NCBI GenBank assembly: GCA_002172675.1
Contig: NETF01000043.1
Location: 1 to 64,000, forward strand
Length of the DNA stretch: 64,000 nt
Origin: an unicellular cyanobacterium SU3
Lineage (GTDB): Bacteria; Cyanobacteriota; Cyanobacteriia; Cyanobacteriales; Microcystaceae
Direction of reading: 5' to 3'
A model generated the notes under the pieces. That model saw nothing but the letters and a program-made list of their open reading frames with translations. It had not been told where the DNA came from and searched no databases. How positions within the stretch are numbered: position 1 is the stretch's first letter; each line of letters starts with the position of its first letter. This document shows, in pieces, positions 9,905 to 19,155 of this stretch. Position numbers and translations under genes: made by a program.

Positions 9905-11713
9905 GTGTTAAAACTTCAGTCGTCTAAACAGTGGATAAATCAGTTATCTCAAGTCAATGATTGGGTGTTATTAAGTGTGTGGATGATTATTGGTGGTATT
10001 CTCCGCTTTACAAATTTGGCCGCTAAACCCCCTTGGACCGATGAATTTGCCACCATGGTGTTTAGTTTAGGAAATGATTTTCGTTCAGTTCCTCTGAATC
10101 AGGTTATTTCATTAGATACCCTTTTGCAACCGCTTCGTGTTAATGGGGACGCACGAATCAGTGATGTTGTTTCTTTGTTGTTACAGGAAGATAATCACCC
10201 TCCTTTGTATTTTGTTTTAGTTCATTTATGGGTTAAGTTATTTCAATCTGTCGGGGAATATGTGGATGTGGGAGTGATGAGATCGCTTCCTGCTTTATTT
10301 GGTATTTTATCCATTCCTGGGGTCTATGTTTTAGGAAAAATTACCTTTCGTTCTCGGTTAGTGGGACAAATTAGTGCAAGTTTAATGGCGGTTTCTCCCT
10401 TTGGTATTTTCCTCGCGCAAGAAGCTCGTCACTATACTTTAGCTATTTTATTTGTTATTGCTTCTTTACTCTGTTTAATTGTTTCTTTGAGACATCTTTA
10501 TGAACAATCGATTATTCCTTTATGGTTGGTATTGACCTGGATTTTGATTAATAGTTTTGGTCTTTCGGTTCATTATTTCTTTGTTTTAACACTCATTGCA
10601 GAAGCTATTACTTTAGCTATTTTAATTTATGCTAAATTCAAACACAATTTTTCACAGTTAAGTAAACGAAATTTAATCCGTGTTTTAGCCGTAATTTTAG
10701 GAACAGTAACCACAGGTTTAGTGTGGATGTTTTTAGTTATTCCTCAAGGCTACGGTAATAATATGATCACTTGGATTCATCCTTTGAGTCATATTCTGTA
10801 TGCCATTAGTCCTCCCTTCCAATTATTAGCGGTTTGGGTTCCCATGTTATCTTTATTACCGGTTGAATCTGATTCTATTACTATTGTCATTCTTTCTGGT
10901 TTACTTTTACTATTATTCTTTATTTGGTTTATTCCTTATAGTATTCGAGGTATCAAAAAGGGATTACAGTTGAATCAGTTTCGTCTCTCCCTATTGATTT
11001 TAATGACATTTATTAGTGGAGTTATTGCCTTATTCCTTATCATTACTTATATTATCGGCGTTGATTTAACTCGTGCAGCCCGTTACAGTTTTACTTATTT
11101 TCCTGCTGTTATCGTTCTCGTGGGAGCAAGTTTAGCTATTTTATGGGATGAAATTAAAAAAGAAGATAAAAAATTGCAAGCAAAAACAACAATTAATCCC
11201 CTAATTTTACTTAGGAAATTATACGATAAATTAAACAGTAATGGCCAATTAGCGTTCTATGCAGTTTGGTTCATGGGATTTGTAGGTGCAGTCACTGTTC
11301 TCATTAATTTAGGGTATCAAAAATATTATCGTCCTGAACAATTAATATCAATCATCAAAGAAAATTCATCTCAACCTGTTCTGATTGCTACTACCCATAA
11401 AAGCTTAGTTCAAGTAGGAGAAATGATGGGAATAGCATTAGAATTAATACAAGAAGAAGTGACATTTCAACCAGCTGATGAAAATGAATTAGATAATATT
11501 TCTTTTTTATTGATTAATCAAACAAAAAATAATGATCCACAATCAACTATCAATCTCAAAGAAACAGTAAAGAAGTTACCTAAACCCCTAGAAGTTTGGG
11601 CAGTCAACTTTAATGCAACAATTGAATTAAATAATTGTGCCGTTGATACAAAAAAATATCCATATATCGATGGCTATGGATTTAAAAGATACATTTGTAA
11701 TGAGTCAACTTAA
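9905..11713 (+). CDS. GT39-like membrane glycosyltransferase
   Basis: The 602-residue product has eleven or more hydrophobic helices. After the first helix comes LAAKPPWTDEFATMVFSLGN (residues about 38-57), then EDNHPPLYFVLVHLW near residue 98. The acidic TDE and the D/N-HPPLY motif are typical of the dolichyl-phosphate-mannose transferase/ArnT-like (GT-C) superfamily. It likely transfers a sugar from a polyprenyl-phosphate donor at the outer face of the membrane. The acceptor is not known. It is followed by a long non-coding stretch, so it is probably transcribed alone. The start codon in the supplied frame is GTG. Confidence 0.75.
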   Translation: MLKLQSSKQWINQLSQVNDWVLLSVWMIIGGILRFTNLAAKPPWTDEFATMVFSLGNDFRSVPLNQVISLDTLLQPLRVNGDARISDVVSLLLQEDNHPPLYFVLVHLWVKLFQSVGEYVDVGVMRSLPALFGILSIPGVYVLGKITFRSRLVGQISASLMAVSPFGIFLAQEARHYTLAILFVIASLLCLIVSLRHLYEQSIIPLWLVLTWILINSFGLSVHYFFVLTLIAEAITLAILIYAKFKHNFSQLSKRNLIRVLAVILGTVTTGLVWMFLVIPQGYGNNMITWIHPLSHILYAISPPFQLLAVWVPMLSLLPVESDSITIVILSGLLLLLFFIWFIPYSIRGIKKGLQLNQFRLSLLILMTFISGVIALFLIITYIIGVDLTRAARYSFTYFPAVIVLVGASLAILWDEIKKEDKKLQAKTTINPLILLRKLYDKLNSNGQLAFYAVWFMGFVGAVTVLINLGYQKYYRPEQLISIIKENSSQPVLIATTHKSLVQVGEMMGIALELIQEEVTFQPADENELDNISFLLINQTKNNDPQSTINLKETVKKLPKPLEVWAVNFNATIELNNCAVDTKKYPYIDGYGFKRYICNEST

Positions 11714-11757
11714 GTGTTGATTCCACAGCTAAATTTTAGGTATAAAATACTTGTTAG

Positions 11758-11940
11758 ACTGACATCTTGCATCAGTACATAAAAACTTAATAAGTAGAGA
11801 AAAGTAATCAATGCGCGAATAAGTTAGCATCAAAATGAAATACTGCGGGTTCCGACCTCCGTAAGACGGCGCGGGGTCGCATCGCTATTGCCTCTTGCCT
11901 TTTAAACTAGCTAGTTTAAGCTAAGCTACAAGATGTGAGT
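11758..11940. repeat. left copy of a 140-bp inverted dispersed repeat, with a 42-bp insertion
   Basis: From about 11758 to 11940 the sequence matches the reverse complement of 16725-16864 with only a handful of mismatches. It includes the perfect palindrome AAACTAGCTAGTTT and the block AAGTAATCAATGCGCGAATA. Relative to the right copy, 42 GC-rich bases at 11845-11886 are extra. No open frame for a transposase is present, so this is a non-autonomous element or a recombination remnant. Confidence 0.9.
11845..11886. repeat. 42-bp GC-rich micro-element inserted in the left inverted repeat
   Basis: The sequence begins GCGGGTTCCGACCTCCG and ends GGGTCGCATCGCT. It is absent from the otherwise near-identical right copy (16725-16864), where ATACT runs straight into ATTGCC. 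It is much richer in GC than its surroundings and has CCG/CGG-containing arms that can fold. It resembles in size and style the small GC-rich elements near 51549, 53797 and 58703. Confidence 0.7.
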
Positions 11941-12505
11941 CTACTTGTTGTATAGTCTTAGTCCTAGGAATTTAAGTCTAACAATATTAATCTTGACGAG
12001 TTTTTTACTTTCTCTTTCTAAGGTATAGTCGCAGTAAAATTTTTTCATGAATTTCTCATCATTTTTATCTAAGTAGTGAAATATAAATAAACAATAATCA
12101 ATTTAAGGAAATTTACGAATAGATTTTTAACAACTTTTACTTTTTTTTGAGAATACTAATGTAGCAGTAATATCCAATAAGTAACCATCTGTATAAGAAT
12201 CGAAATAAACGTTAAAGAATAGATAAAGAAAAAAATGCAAATTATACTTTTTTAAGTAATTAAGCGGAAACCTAGAAGGTTTTTCAAGAAGTTGTAATTT
12301 TGATCACAGTATTTACTGATTCTTTACAGTAGCAAAATTCAATTTTCCGTGCATATACTAATTTACGGATCAAGAATTTTTTGGTCATAATATTACTGTA
12401 AGGTAAATACCAAAAAAAATAATTTTCTGATTTTACAGGTTTTTTACCTTTGCTATTTACTATATACAACCAATACGGTCAATTCATTTAACCTACATTA
12501 GAATC

Positions 12506-13279
12506 ATGCAAACTCTTACAACTTCCCCTGTTGTTCTAAACAAACTCAACCAACCTAATCAACCTAATATCAATAATATCTTATCTTCTCCGATAGAAGT
12601 GCACTTAGTCGACAAAAATGATGTTTTTTATCATAAAGGCAGAATTTTAGCAGAAGATGTTTATCGTCAAGTTTGGAATACTGATAATTTAATTGATGGT
12701 AATGATTATGCAGCTGTAGTGGTTTCTAATAATACCGTTATCGGTAATATGAATCTTCAAACAAGAAACAGTCAAAAACTATTAAAAAGCGAGGTGTTTT
12801 TTCAAACAAAACATTGGGAAAATTATCTTTCTATCGCTCCAGAAAACATTGCTGAACTTTCAGGACTATCCGTTTCTCAAGAGCTTCCTCTTGAATCTAG
12901 ACAATTAATTTTAATGATCCTTATTTTAGGAGCATCTACGATTAGTCACAGCTTAGAAGTAGATGTTTGGGCTACTGTTCAGCGAAAGGCCTTAAATCGG
13001 ATTTTAGCTAAACGTTTTCGTTTATCTTTTATTTCTAATACACAAATTCTTAGACCCAAAAAAGAGGTCCCCAAAGATAAGTATTGGGAGTCTTCAGAAA
13101 TGCCACAAATCCATTACTTAGACCTCAAGAAAGACCAAAATATTAATTCCTTTGGCTTATTTTATGCCTATCTTCATTTACAGGGTATTCACCTAAAATT
13201 CTTACCCCGTTTCCGATCCCTGTCAATGCCTTTTTCTACCTTCTATAATAATTGTTGTCATCAAAGTCAATCTGCTTAA
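12506..13279 (+). CDS. GNAT-fold acyltransferase-like protein (AHL-synthase/FeeM-like)
   Basis: The 257-residue product shows the pattern of acyl-ACP-using GNAT enzymes. Residues 75-110 (DYAAVVVSNNTVIGNMNLQT) form the central strands, AELSGLSVSQELPLESR near residue 117 corresponds to the E-I-x-R-L-x-V block of autoinducer synthases, and DVWATVQRKALNRILAKRF near residue 155 matches the F-x-T-x-x-x-x-x-R-x-L region. Related groups include N-acyl amino acid synthases, thermostable-hemolysin proteins and PEP-CTERM-associated acyltransferases. Substrate and product are unknown. It is 63 bp upstream of an HDO enzyme, with which it probably forms an operon, and two PEP-CTERM genes follow on the other strand. 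Confidence 0.6.
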   Translation: MQTLTTSPVVLNKLNQPNQPNINNILSSPIEVHLVDKNDVFYHKGRILAEDVYRQVWNTDNLIDGNDYAAVVVSNNTVIGNMNLQTRNSQKLLKSEVFFQTKHWENYLSIAPENIAELSGLSVSQELPLESRQLILMILILGASTISHSLEVDVWATVQRKALNRILAKRFRLSFISNTQILRPKKEVPKDKYWESSEMPQIHYLDLKKDQNINSFGLFYAYLHLQGIHLKFLPRFRSLSMPFSTFYNNCCHQSQSA

Positions 13280-13342
13280 TTTGGTGATGAATTTAATCAT
13301 CGATTTGAAAACCTTAATTATTTTTAATGGAGTTTAACGAGT

Positions 13343-14095
13343 ATGTCTACCTTATCTACAGCTATCTCTCCTCAAGCAATTTATGAGTCTGAGGTAAGTC
13401 CAGTCCGTGATGCTTTTACTAAGTGTCCTGCGCTTTTAGAACTTTTTAATTCGGATGCTGATCCCATTTTGCTTGAGCTTTTTCTTATCCACTTTAATGC
13501 TTTGGGTGTTTCCATGACGGAACCTGTTGATCGTTGGATTACCCAAGCAGGGGAAAGATGTAAACAACTAGGTTTTGTAGAAGTTGGAAATGCACTGTGT
13601 TTACACGCAACTCATGAAGCAGGTCATCATGAAATGATGATCACAGATACAAAAACCCTCGTCAAAAATTGGAACGAAAGACACGCTTTTCAGCTAGATG
13701 CAACAGAAATGTTAGCTCAACCCCTTCCTAATGGAGTGCAAAAGTATGTCAAATTGCATGAAGATGTGATCGCTAGTGATACACCCTTTTGTCAATTAGC
13801 CATTGAATTGGAAATTGAACGATTGTCCGTTGATGTGGGTCCTATTTTGATTAAACAGTGTCTTGAAATTTTAGGTTCTGATGTTGTCAAAGGATTGAGC
13901 TTTTTAGAAGAACATATTGCCATTGATGTGTCACACACACACTTTAATCAAAAGCAGATGAACAAGTTTTTAGAACAACATCCTGATATGGTTATGCCTT
14001 TAGCAGATACTGCTAAAAAAGCCCTAGAAGCTTATCAACTATTCCTTAATGATTGTGTTCAATTAGCTAAAGCTAAAATGGCCACTATCAAATAA
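13343..14095 (+). CDS. heme-oxygenase-like diiron oxidase (HDO) superfamily enzyme
   Basis: The 250-residue all-helical product has the spaced metal-ligand pattern of iron-containing HDO/TenA-like enzymes. H88-x2-H91-E92-x2-H95-H96 lies in HATHEAGHHEMM; E155, E157 and E159 in ELEIERLSVD; and H191-x3-D195-x2-H198 in EEHIAIDVSHTHFN. The family includes UndA, BesC and CADD, which oxidise fatty acids or amino acids with a diiron cofactor. The neighbour upstream is an acyltransferase-like GNAT protein, so a plausible route is acylation of a small molecule followed by oxidation of the acyl or amino part. That pathway is inference. The gene has a good Shine-Dalgarno-like GGAG 10 bp upstream of ATG. 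Confidence 0.7.
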   Translation: MSTLSTAISPQAIYESEVSPVRDAFTKCPALLELFNSDADPILLELFLIHFNALGVSMTEPVDRWITQAGERCKQLGFVEVGNALCLHATHEAGHHEMMITDTKTLVKNWNERHAFQLDATEMLAQPLPNGVQKYVKLHEDVIASDTPFCQLAIELEIERLSVDVGPILIKQCLEILGSDVVKGLSFLEEHIAIDVSHTHFNQKQMNKFLEQHPDMVMPLADTAKKALEAYQLFLNDCVQLAKAKMATIK

Positions 14096-14140
14096 ATGCT
14101 CCCCCCAGAGTCTATTTCCCTTACTTTCCTATATCCTTTG

Positions 14141-14170
14141 TGTAGAGACGTTGTTCCCAATGTCTCTACA
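14141..14170. repeat. hairpin with TGTAGAGAC/GTCTCTACA arms
   Basis: TGTAGAGAC and GTCTCTACA are perfect 9-bp inverted arms separated by 12 bases. The motif is a common cyanobacterial intergenic repeat. No T-run follows, so it is a weak terminator candidate for the HDO transcript. Confidence 0.6.
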
Positions 14171-14306
14171 GAAGTATAATAGCAGTTTTCACTTGCAGAG
14201 ATTAAACATTAACATCCAAATACTTCCCTATTATAGCAGTCGAAGTACACTCCCCACCATCACGCTTACTGACATTGTGATGAATTGATATGAAATGCGA
14301 AAAGAC

Positions 14307-14346
14307 TAAAAAACAAGCTTACCGATGACGAGTAAACTTGCTTTTG
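14307..14346 (-). terminator. probable rho-independent terminator of the 14399-15292 PEP-CTERM gene
   Basis: Read on the minus strand, GCAAGTTTAC and GTAAGCTTGT form a stem with G-U pairing around a nine-base loop, followed by a T-rich tract. It lies about 55 bp after the stop codon of the PEP-CTERM gene. Confidence 0.6.
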
Positions 14347-14398
14347 AATTAGTTTATATTTTTATAGGGTCATTGATCCAAAATTGCTAAAAACTTAA

Positions 14399-15292
14399 TT
14401 ATTTAGCATTTTTGTTGCGCTTATTACGAGAAACTAATGCACCTACGCCTACGGCAGCTAAACTAATAACAGCAGAAGGTTCTGGAACACTTACTCGCAT
14501 AACGCTAGCACTGACTTGTTGACGGACAGAGAATTGAATTTCTGCTTCACCACCAGCTAGAAAAGTGTAATCAACACCCCCTGGTAAGGTATTTACGTCA
14601 ATGACAGCATCTATATTAGTATCGACGCCATTTTGATTAACAAGGGCTGCTGCAAAGTCTAATGGTAGTCCAGAAAATACTACCTCATCATCAAGAAAAA
14701 TCTCATAGGTACCAAGAAGGTCAGCAGCAGCAGTTTTCATATCTCCGTTACTGTAGCCTGTAATTTCCGCCTCAACAAACAGGCTAACTATAGCATCGAA
14801 GTCAAGGACATCGCCTGCTTCAACAGTAAAGTTATCACTGAAAATGGTGTAATTAGCGTTACCGTTGGATGAACCATTATCACCCGTCAAGATCGTTTCA
14901 GCATTGGCAAATGCAACTGCAGGGTCGCTAACAGGAGCACAGTCAAGACCTGATGTGACGTTAGTAAAGCCAGCCACAGTGGATGCCATAGCAGTTTCTG
15001 ATACATCCACTGGACATTGCAATGGTCCTTGTGCATAAGCATCGAAGTCTGAAGGGCCACTCTTTCCAGGAAAAGGATTTACAAAAGCACTTCCTTGGAG
15101 GGTTTCAAAAAATAGAGGGACAATATTGGTAGAACCTCCAGCAGTGATTAACTGTAGGCTAACGTCGCTAGCTGTAAGCTGTGCTGTACCGCGTACAGTT
15201 CCTGCTTCAGCTTGTTGAGCTATGCCTAGGGTGGCAGCGGATGTAAGTCCGAGGATTCCTGCACTAATCCGATTAATTGGTAATTTTTTCAT
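14399..15292 (-). CDS. PEP-CTERM sorting domain protein
   Basis: The 297-residue product has an N-terminal signal peptide (basic start, hydrophobic core, cleavage near AEA at residue 31). The C-terminus has VPEPSAVISLAAVGVGALV followed by SRNKRNKNAK. This tripartite end (PEP motif, hydrophobic helix, basic tail) is recognised by exosortase in the PEP-CTERM system. The mature part is acidic, beta-rich and threonine/valine-rich with no catalytic motif seen. It is paralogous to the gene at 15631. It is likely exported and processed at the cell envelope. No exosortase gene is in the window. Confidence 0.85.
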   Translation of the reverse strand: MKKLPINRISAGILGLTSAATLGIAQQAEAGTVRGTAQLTASDVSLQLITAGGSTNIVPLFFETLQGSAFVNPFPGKSGPSDFDAYAQGPLQCPVDVSETAMASTVAGFTNVTSGLDCAPVSDPAVAFANAETILTGDNGSSNGNANYTIFSDNFTVEAGDVLDFDAIVSLFVEAEITGYSNGDMKTAAADLLGTYEIFLDDEVVFSGLPLDFAAALVNQNGVDTNIDAVIDVNTLPGGVDYTFLAGGEAEIQFSVRQQVSASVMRVSVPEPSAVISLAAVGVGALVSRNKRNKNAK

Positions 15293-15630
15293 GGTTGACT
15301 TAAGATAACTAGTTAGTCTATTCAGTTGTAATGGAAGAATTACAAATTTTCAAGGTCTTTTGTTTTTTTCAAGGAATCTTAACATAAAGTTAATCTTATG
15401 CAAGACAAGGATCAAACCTTAGATTAGCTAAGGTTCAAGAACTAAAGTTGAGTTAAAAATGGATATTTTAGATAAAAAATACTGATTAATTAAAGTTTTA
15501 CTATTATTCAATCATATAGTTTTCAAAAGATTTGCTACCTAGTTGATAATGGTTAGGGAAAAGCAAAGATAAACGTGCATCAACAGAATATAACCTAAGA
15601 ATTTAGGGAAATTTGCTAAAAAATAGATTA
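15293..15630. other. 338-bp intergenic region upstream of the first PEP-CTERM gene
   Basis: An AT-rich spacer between two PEP-CTERM paralogues on the same strand. It presumably carries the promoter of the 14399-15292 gene. No open frame or clear hairpin was recognised. Confidence 0.5.
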
Positions 15631-16587
15631 TTAAGCCTTATTTTTGCGCCGATTACGAGAAGCTAATGCACCAATGCCAATAGCAGTTAAACTAATCAGA
15701 GTAGACGGTTCGGGAGTTCCCACAGCATTAGAGCCAATTGGTAAATCTTCCTGAGCGATTTCAGCAAAGTCTCCTAAAGATGTTGTGCTTAAAGTCTCCC
15801 CAAAAATATGTGGGGGTATAAAAAACCTATTTTGTTCAAGGTTAGCACTGACCTCTCGACGGGCAAAGAATCGGATGCTGGCATCCCCAGTGTCTTCAAA
15901 AGTGTAATCAACACCTCCGGGTAAAGCATCAAACGGAATCGGTCCAGTAGCGAATGTTTCTGTCCCATTTTCATTATCAAGAGATATATCTACAAAAAGT
16001 CCGGGCCCCTCAAAAACCACCTCACCATTGAGAAAAACTTCATAGGTGGCAAGAAGACTGCTAGTCAAACTTGCGGTGTTTCCTTCTTCCCAACCCTCAA
16101 TGGTTGCTGTCACCAATGGGTTGAGTGTGCCACTGAAGTCAAGTAACTGTCCGTTTGTAACGGTAAACTCTTCGCTCACCAGTTCCCAGATATTGACGGC
16201 TCCAAACTCGCCGTTTTTACGTATTGTTTCAATGGTAGCAGAGCCGAATAGATTGGCCACGTCGTTGCTACAGTCAATGTCTGATTCTGAGCGAGCCGTC
16301 GTAATCAAAGCAGGTACATTAGCCACACCAGACACTCCACCGGGACAACTATCTGGTCCGTCTGTGTAGCTATCCCTTCTCCAATTGATAGAGGCTGCTC
16401 CTTCTACGGTAGTGTTAATAAGGGGTAAAAGGCTAGTGCCGTCTAGAGTTAGAGTTGCATTTTCGACGGCGATGGTTGATTCGGCAGATACCCTTGCTGC
16501 TTGAGCTTCTTGAGCGACTCCTAACGTAGTGACTGTTAGAAGTCCAACAATTCCTGCTAAAGTTCGGTTTATTGATGTTGTTTTCAT
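15631..16587 (-). CDS. PEP-CTERM sorting domain protein, paralogue of the neighbour
   Basis: The longest frame starts at 16617, but the ATG at 16587 gives a signal peptide that aligns with the neighbour (MKTTSINRTLAGIVGLLTV against MKKLPINRISAGILGLTSA), so 16587 is preferred and the product is 318 residues. Cleavage is predicted after EAQA. The C-terminus is GTPEPSTLISLTAIGIGALA then a basic tail RNRRKNKA, the PEP-CTERM signal. Shared stretches such as Y-E-x-F-L-N/D-D/G-E-V-V-F and L-P-G-G-V-D-Y-T-F show duplication from one ancestor. It has an additional insert before the sorting signal. Envelope or extracellular location is inferred from the signals. Confidence 0.85.
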   Translation of the reverse strand: MKTTSINRTLAGIVGLLTVTTLGVAQEAQAARVSAESTIAVENATLTLDGTSLLPLINTTVEGAASINWRRDSYTDGPDSCPGGVSGVANVPALITTARSESDIDCSNDVANLFGSATIETIRKNGEFGAVNIWELVSEEFTVTNGQLLDFSGTLNPLVTATIEGWEEGNTASLTSSLLATYEVFLNGEVVFEGPGLFVDISLDNENGTETFATGPIPFDALPGGVDYTFEDTGDASIRFFARREVSANLEQNRFFIPPHIFGETLSTTSLGDFAEIAQEDLPIGSNAVGTPEPSTLISLTAIGIGALASRNRRKNKA

Positions 16588-16724
16588 AAATTGGCTTGGA
16601 TAATTAATTAGCTTCACATAGTTATAAGGGAAAAGCTACAGATTTTCAATGCCTTGTATATTTTTTGTTCCACTCTTAAATTAAAGTCAGTATTTAAGGA
16701 ACAAATCGGTCAAAATTGAGTCTA

Positions 16725-16864
16725 ACTCACATCTTGTAGCTTCGCTTAAACTAGCTAGTTTAAAAGGCAAGAGGCAATAGTATTTCATTTTGATGCTAAC
16801 TTATTCGCGCATTGATTACTTTTCTCTACTTGTTAAGTTTTTATGTACTGGTACAAAATGTCAG
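16725..16864. repeat. right copy of the 140-bp inverted dispersed repeat
   Basis: This is the reverse complement of 11758-11940 minus the 42-bp insertion. Together the two copies bracket 4.8 kb holding the GNAT, HDO and two PEP-CTERM genes. The internal palindrome AAACTAGCTAGTTT is conserved in both copies. There is no transposase frame. Confidence 0.9.
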
Positions 16865-17094
16865 TAGAGGAAATTCATGAATGGCGACAGAATCTAGGTT
16901 CAGTGAAGGAAAAGTAAAGAAAAATTACAAAATCAACCCATTATGATCCAATCATGCTCTAGTAATTGGTAAAGATTTATGTAGCATTGCTGCCTAACAG
17001 ATAATATAAATGCTACGCTTATGAAGTATGTTAAGTTAAATGAATTGACTTTACTACTTAATTACATAGTAAGTCGTAAAAGAAAAAAAAATGT

Positions 17095-17135
17095 AAAAAG
17101 CTGAGAAACTGTAAGATAGTGTCTCAGCAATTTTA
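17095..17135 (-). terminator. probable terminator of dxs (may act on both strands)
   Basis: GCTGAGAAACT and AGTGTCTCAGC form a stem of 10 paired bases out of 11 with a seven-base loop. On the minus strand it is followed by a TTTTTACATTTTTTTT-type tract. It lies about 110 bp after the dxs stop codon. Confidence 0.75.
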
Positions 17136-17244
17136 TTGATATTTTTATCCTAATGTGGCTCCTCATCCCTAAGTTGTAGAACGTCAGGGCTATCCAATGA
17201 GTAGAAGGAATTAATATAATTCCCCCTACAAATATCATTTAAGG

Positions 17245-19155
17245 TTAACTCACCGCAGAAGGTTGAGGTGTGTTAAAGAAAAGTTGTCGTATTTGTTCAG
17301 CAATTTGAGGACTACTTAACCCTAAATCAGCCTTTGACTCATCTGGTTTCGCGTGATCCACTAATTTATCCGGAACTCCAAACCGTTTAACTGGGACAAC
17401 CACATCATGGTCGAGTAACGCTTCAGCCACAGCCGAACCGAAACCACCCATTAAACAGCCTTCCTCTAAGGTAACAACTTTACCAATGCGCTGCGCTAAT
17501 GGCACAATTAACTCCGTATCTAATGGCTTAACAAATCGGGCATTAATCACTGTTGCTTCAATGCCATGTTCTTTAAGAATTTCGGCCACTTGTAGCGATT
17601 GATGCACCATGGTTCCGTAACCAACAAGAAGCACATCATCACCGTTGCGGAGAATTTCTCCTTTACCGATGGGTATAGGTTCCCAACCTTCTTCCATCAA
17701 AGGAACCCCCACGCCACTACCGCGAGGATAACGCATCGCAATCGGTCCATCGGTATGATTGATACCTGTTACCACCATACGCTGTAATTCTGCCTCATCT
17801 TTCGGGGCCATGACCGTTAGATTAGGAATACAACGCAAATAAGCGATGTCATAAAGTCCTTGGTGTGTCGGTCCATCTGCCCCCACAATACCGGCCCTAT
17901 CTAAACAGAAGAAAACGGGGAGATTTTGGATGCACACATCATGTAAGACCTGATCATAAGCCCGTTGTAAGAAGGTCGAGTAAATTGCCACCACTGGCCG
18001 CATTCCTTCGCAAGCTAACCCGGCCGATAAAGTAACCGCGTGTTGTTCGGCAATACCAACATCAATATATTGTTTTGGTAATTTAGCTTGTAATTTGTCT
18101 AATCCCGTACCTGTTGCCATAGCTGCAGTAATGCCGATAATCTTAGGATTATTTTGTGCCAAAGTGGTCAAAGTATGGGCGAAGACCTTTGAATAACTGG
18201 GGGGTTTCGGTTTATTGGAAGGAATGCCCTTACCCGTAGCTAAATTAAAGGGACTTTGGGCATGGTAACCTACTTGATCCTTTTCTGCTAATTCATAGCC
18301 TTTTCCTTTAACCGTGGCCACGTGAACAAAAACAGGGCCGACTGCTTTGTGCGCTTGTTTGAAGGTGGTAATTAATTCTTCTAAGTTATGACCATCAATC
18401 GGTCCAAAATATTTGAAGCCTAATTCTTCAATCACCGCCCCAACTTTAGGCATAGCTAGACGTTTCATCCCTTCTTTAACCCTTTCCATTTCAGGAGTTA
18501 AAGACTCTCCAAAGAACGGTAAATGTTTAAATTGTTCTTCGAGGTTATCTGAAAGAAACTGCACGGGTTCACTCAAACGAACTTTGTTGAGATAGCGAGA
18601 AATCGCCCCCACGTTGGGAGAAATGGACATTTCGTTATCGTTTAACACCACCATTAGATTAGTATGGGGCAAATGTCCCCCATGGTTAATAGCTTCTAAT
18701 GCCATACCACCGGTTAACGCCCCATCTCCAATAATAGAGACAACCTTATAATCTTCTCCTTTAGCGTCTCTTGCTAATGCCATCCCTAACCCTGCAGAAA
18801 TGCTGGTAGAGGCGTGTCCAGCACCAAAATGGTCAAATTTGCTTTCACAGCGTTTCAGGTAGCCAGCAATACCGTCTTTTTGCCGTAGGGTATGAAAACG
18901 ATGATAACGACCCGTTAACATTTTATGAGGATAGGCTTGATGGCCTACATCCCAAATGACTTTATCTCGGTCAAGATCAAGGGTTTGATAGAGAGCGATG
19001 GTTAATTCTACCACCCCTAACCCCGGGCCAAGGTGTCCTCCACTCGCAGCAATGGTCTGTAAATGCTTTTCTCGAATTTGACGGGCAATATCTTCTAATT
19101 GTCGAATTGATAAACCATGTAGCTGGTTTGGATGGGTAATATCACTTAAATTCAT
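17245..19155 (-). CDS. dxs: 1-deoxy-D-xylulose-5-phosphate synthase
   Basis: The 636-residue product is full length. It condenses pyruvate with glyceraldehyde 3-phosphate using thiamine diphosphate and Mg2+, the first step of the MEP isoprenoid pathway that feeds carotenoids, phytol and quinones. Seen motifs: [17 protein letters not shown] (about 37-53), the ThDP/Mg motif [20 protein letters not shown] near residue 140, [15 protein letters not shown] near 283, [11 protein letters not shown] near 365 and [15 protein letters not shown] near 415. It is transcribed alone, from an AT-rich 508-bp upstream region. Confidence 0.97.
   Translation of the reverse strand: MNLSDITHPNQLHGLSIRQLEDIARQIREKHLQTIAASGGHLGPGLGVVELTIALYQTLDLDRDKVIWDVGHQAYPHKMLTGRYHRFHTLRQKDGIAGYLKRCESKFDHFGAGHASTSISAGLGMALARDAKGEDYKVVSIIGDGALTGGMALEAINHGGHLPHTNLMVVLNDNEMSISPNVGAISRYLNKVRLSEPVQFLSDNLEEQFKHLPFFGESLTPEMERVKEGMKRLAMPKVGAVIEELGFKYFGPIDGHNLEELITTFKQAHKAVGPVFVHVATVKGKGYELAEKDQVGYHAQSPFNLATGKGIPSNKPKPPSYSKVFAHTLTTLAQNNPKIIGITAAMATGTGLDKLQAKLPKQYIDVGIAEQHAVTLSAGLACEGMRPVVAIYSTFLQRAYDQVLHDVCIQNLPVFFCLDRAGIVGADGPTHQGLYDIAYLRCIPNLTVMAPKDEAELQRMVVTGINHTDGPIAMRYPRGSGVGVPLMEEGWEPIPIGKGEILRNGDDVLLVGYGTMVHQSLQVAEILKEHGIEATVINARFVKPLDTELIVPLAQRIGKVVTLEEGCLMGGFGSAVAEALLDHDVVVPVKRFGVPDKLVDHAKPDESKADLGLSSPQIAEQIRQLFFNTPQPSAVS

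Larger units (their letters stand above)
11714..12505. other. 792-bp AT-rich intergenic region
   Basis: This stretch holds the left copy of a 140-bp inverted repeat (listed separately) and, after it, about 560 bp of very AT-rich sequence with no convincing open frame. The minus-strand frame at 12284-12469 has no family features. The long spacer leads directly to the GNAT gene at 12506 and may contain its promoter and a long 5' leader. No tRNA or known small RNA was recognised. Confidence 0.6.
14096..14398. other. 303-bp intergenic region between convergent genes
   Basis: It lies between the HDO gene (plus) and the first PEP-CTERM gene (minus). It contains two hairpins, listed separately, at 14141-14170 and 14307-14346, and no open frame worth calling. 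Confidence 0.6.
16588..17244. other. 657-bp intergenic region with inverted repeat and dxs terminator
   Basis: It carries the promoter side of the second PEP-CTERM gene, the right copy of the inverted repeat (16725-16864) and the dxs terminator hairpin (17095-17135). No gene was recognised in the rest. Confidence 0.6.

Noticed and set aside
12284-12469. 61-codon minus-strand ORF upstream of the GNAT gene
   Set aside because: Low-complexity AT-rich translation, no ribosome-binding site or family features; likely chance.
16588-16617. Ten-residue N-terminal extension of the second PEP-CTERM gene
   Set aside because: The start at 16587 gives a signal peptide that aligns with the paralogue.
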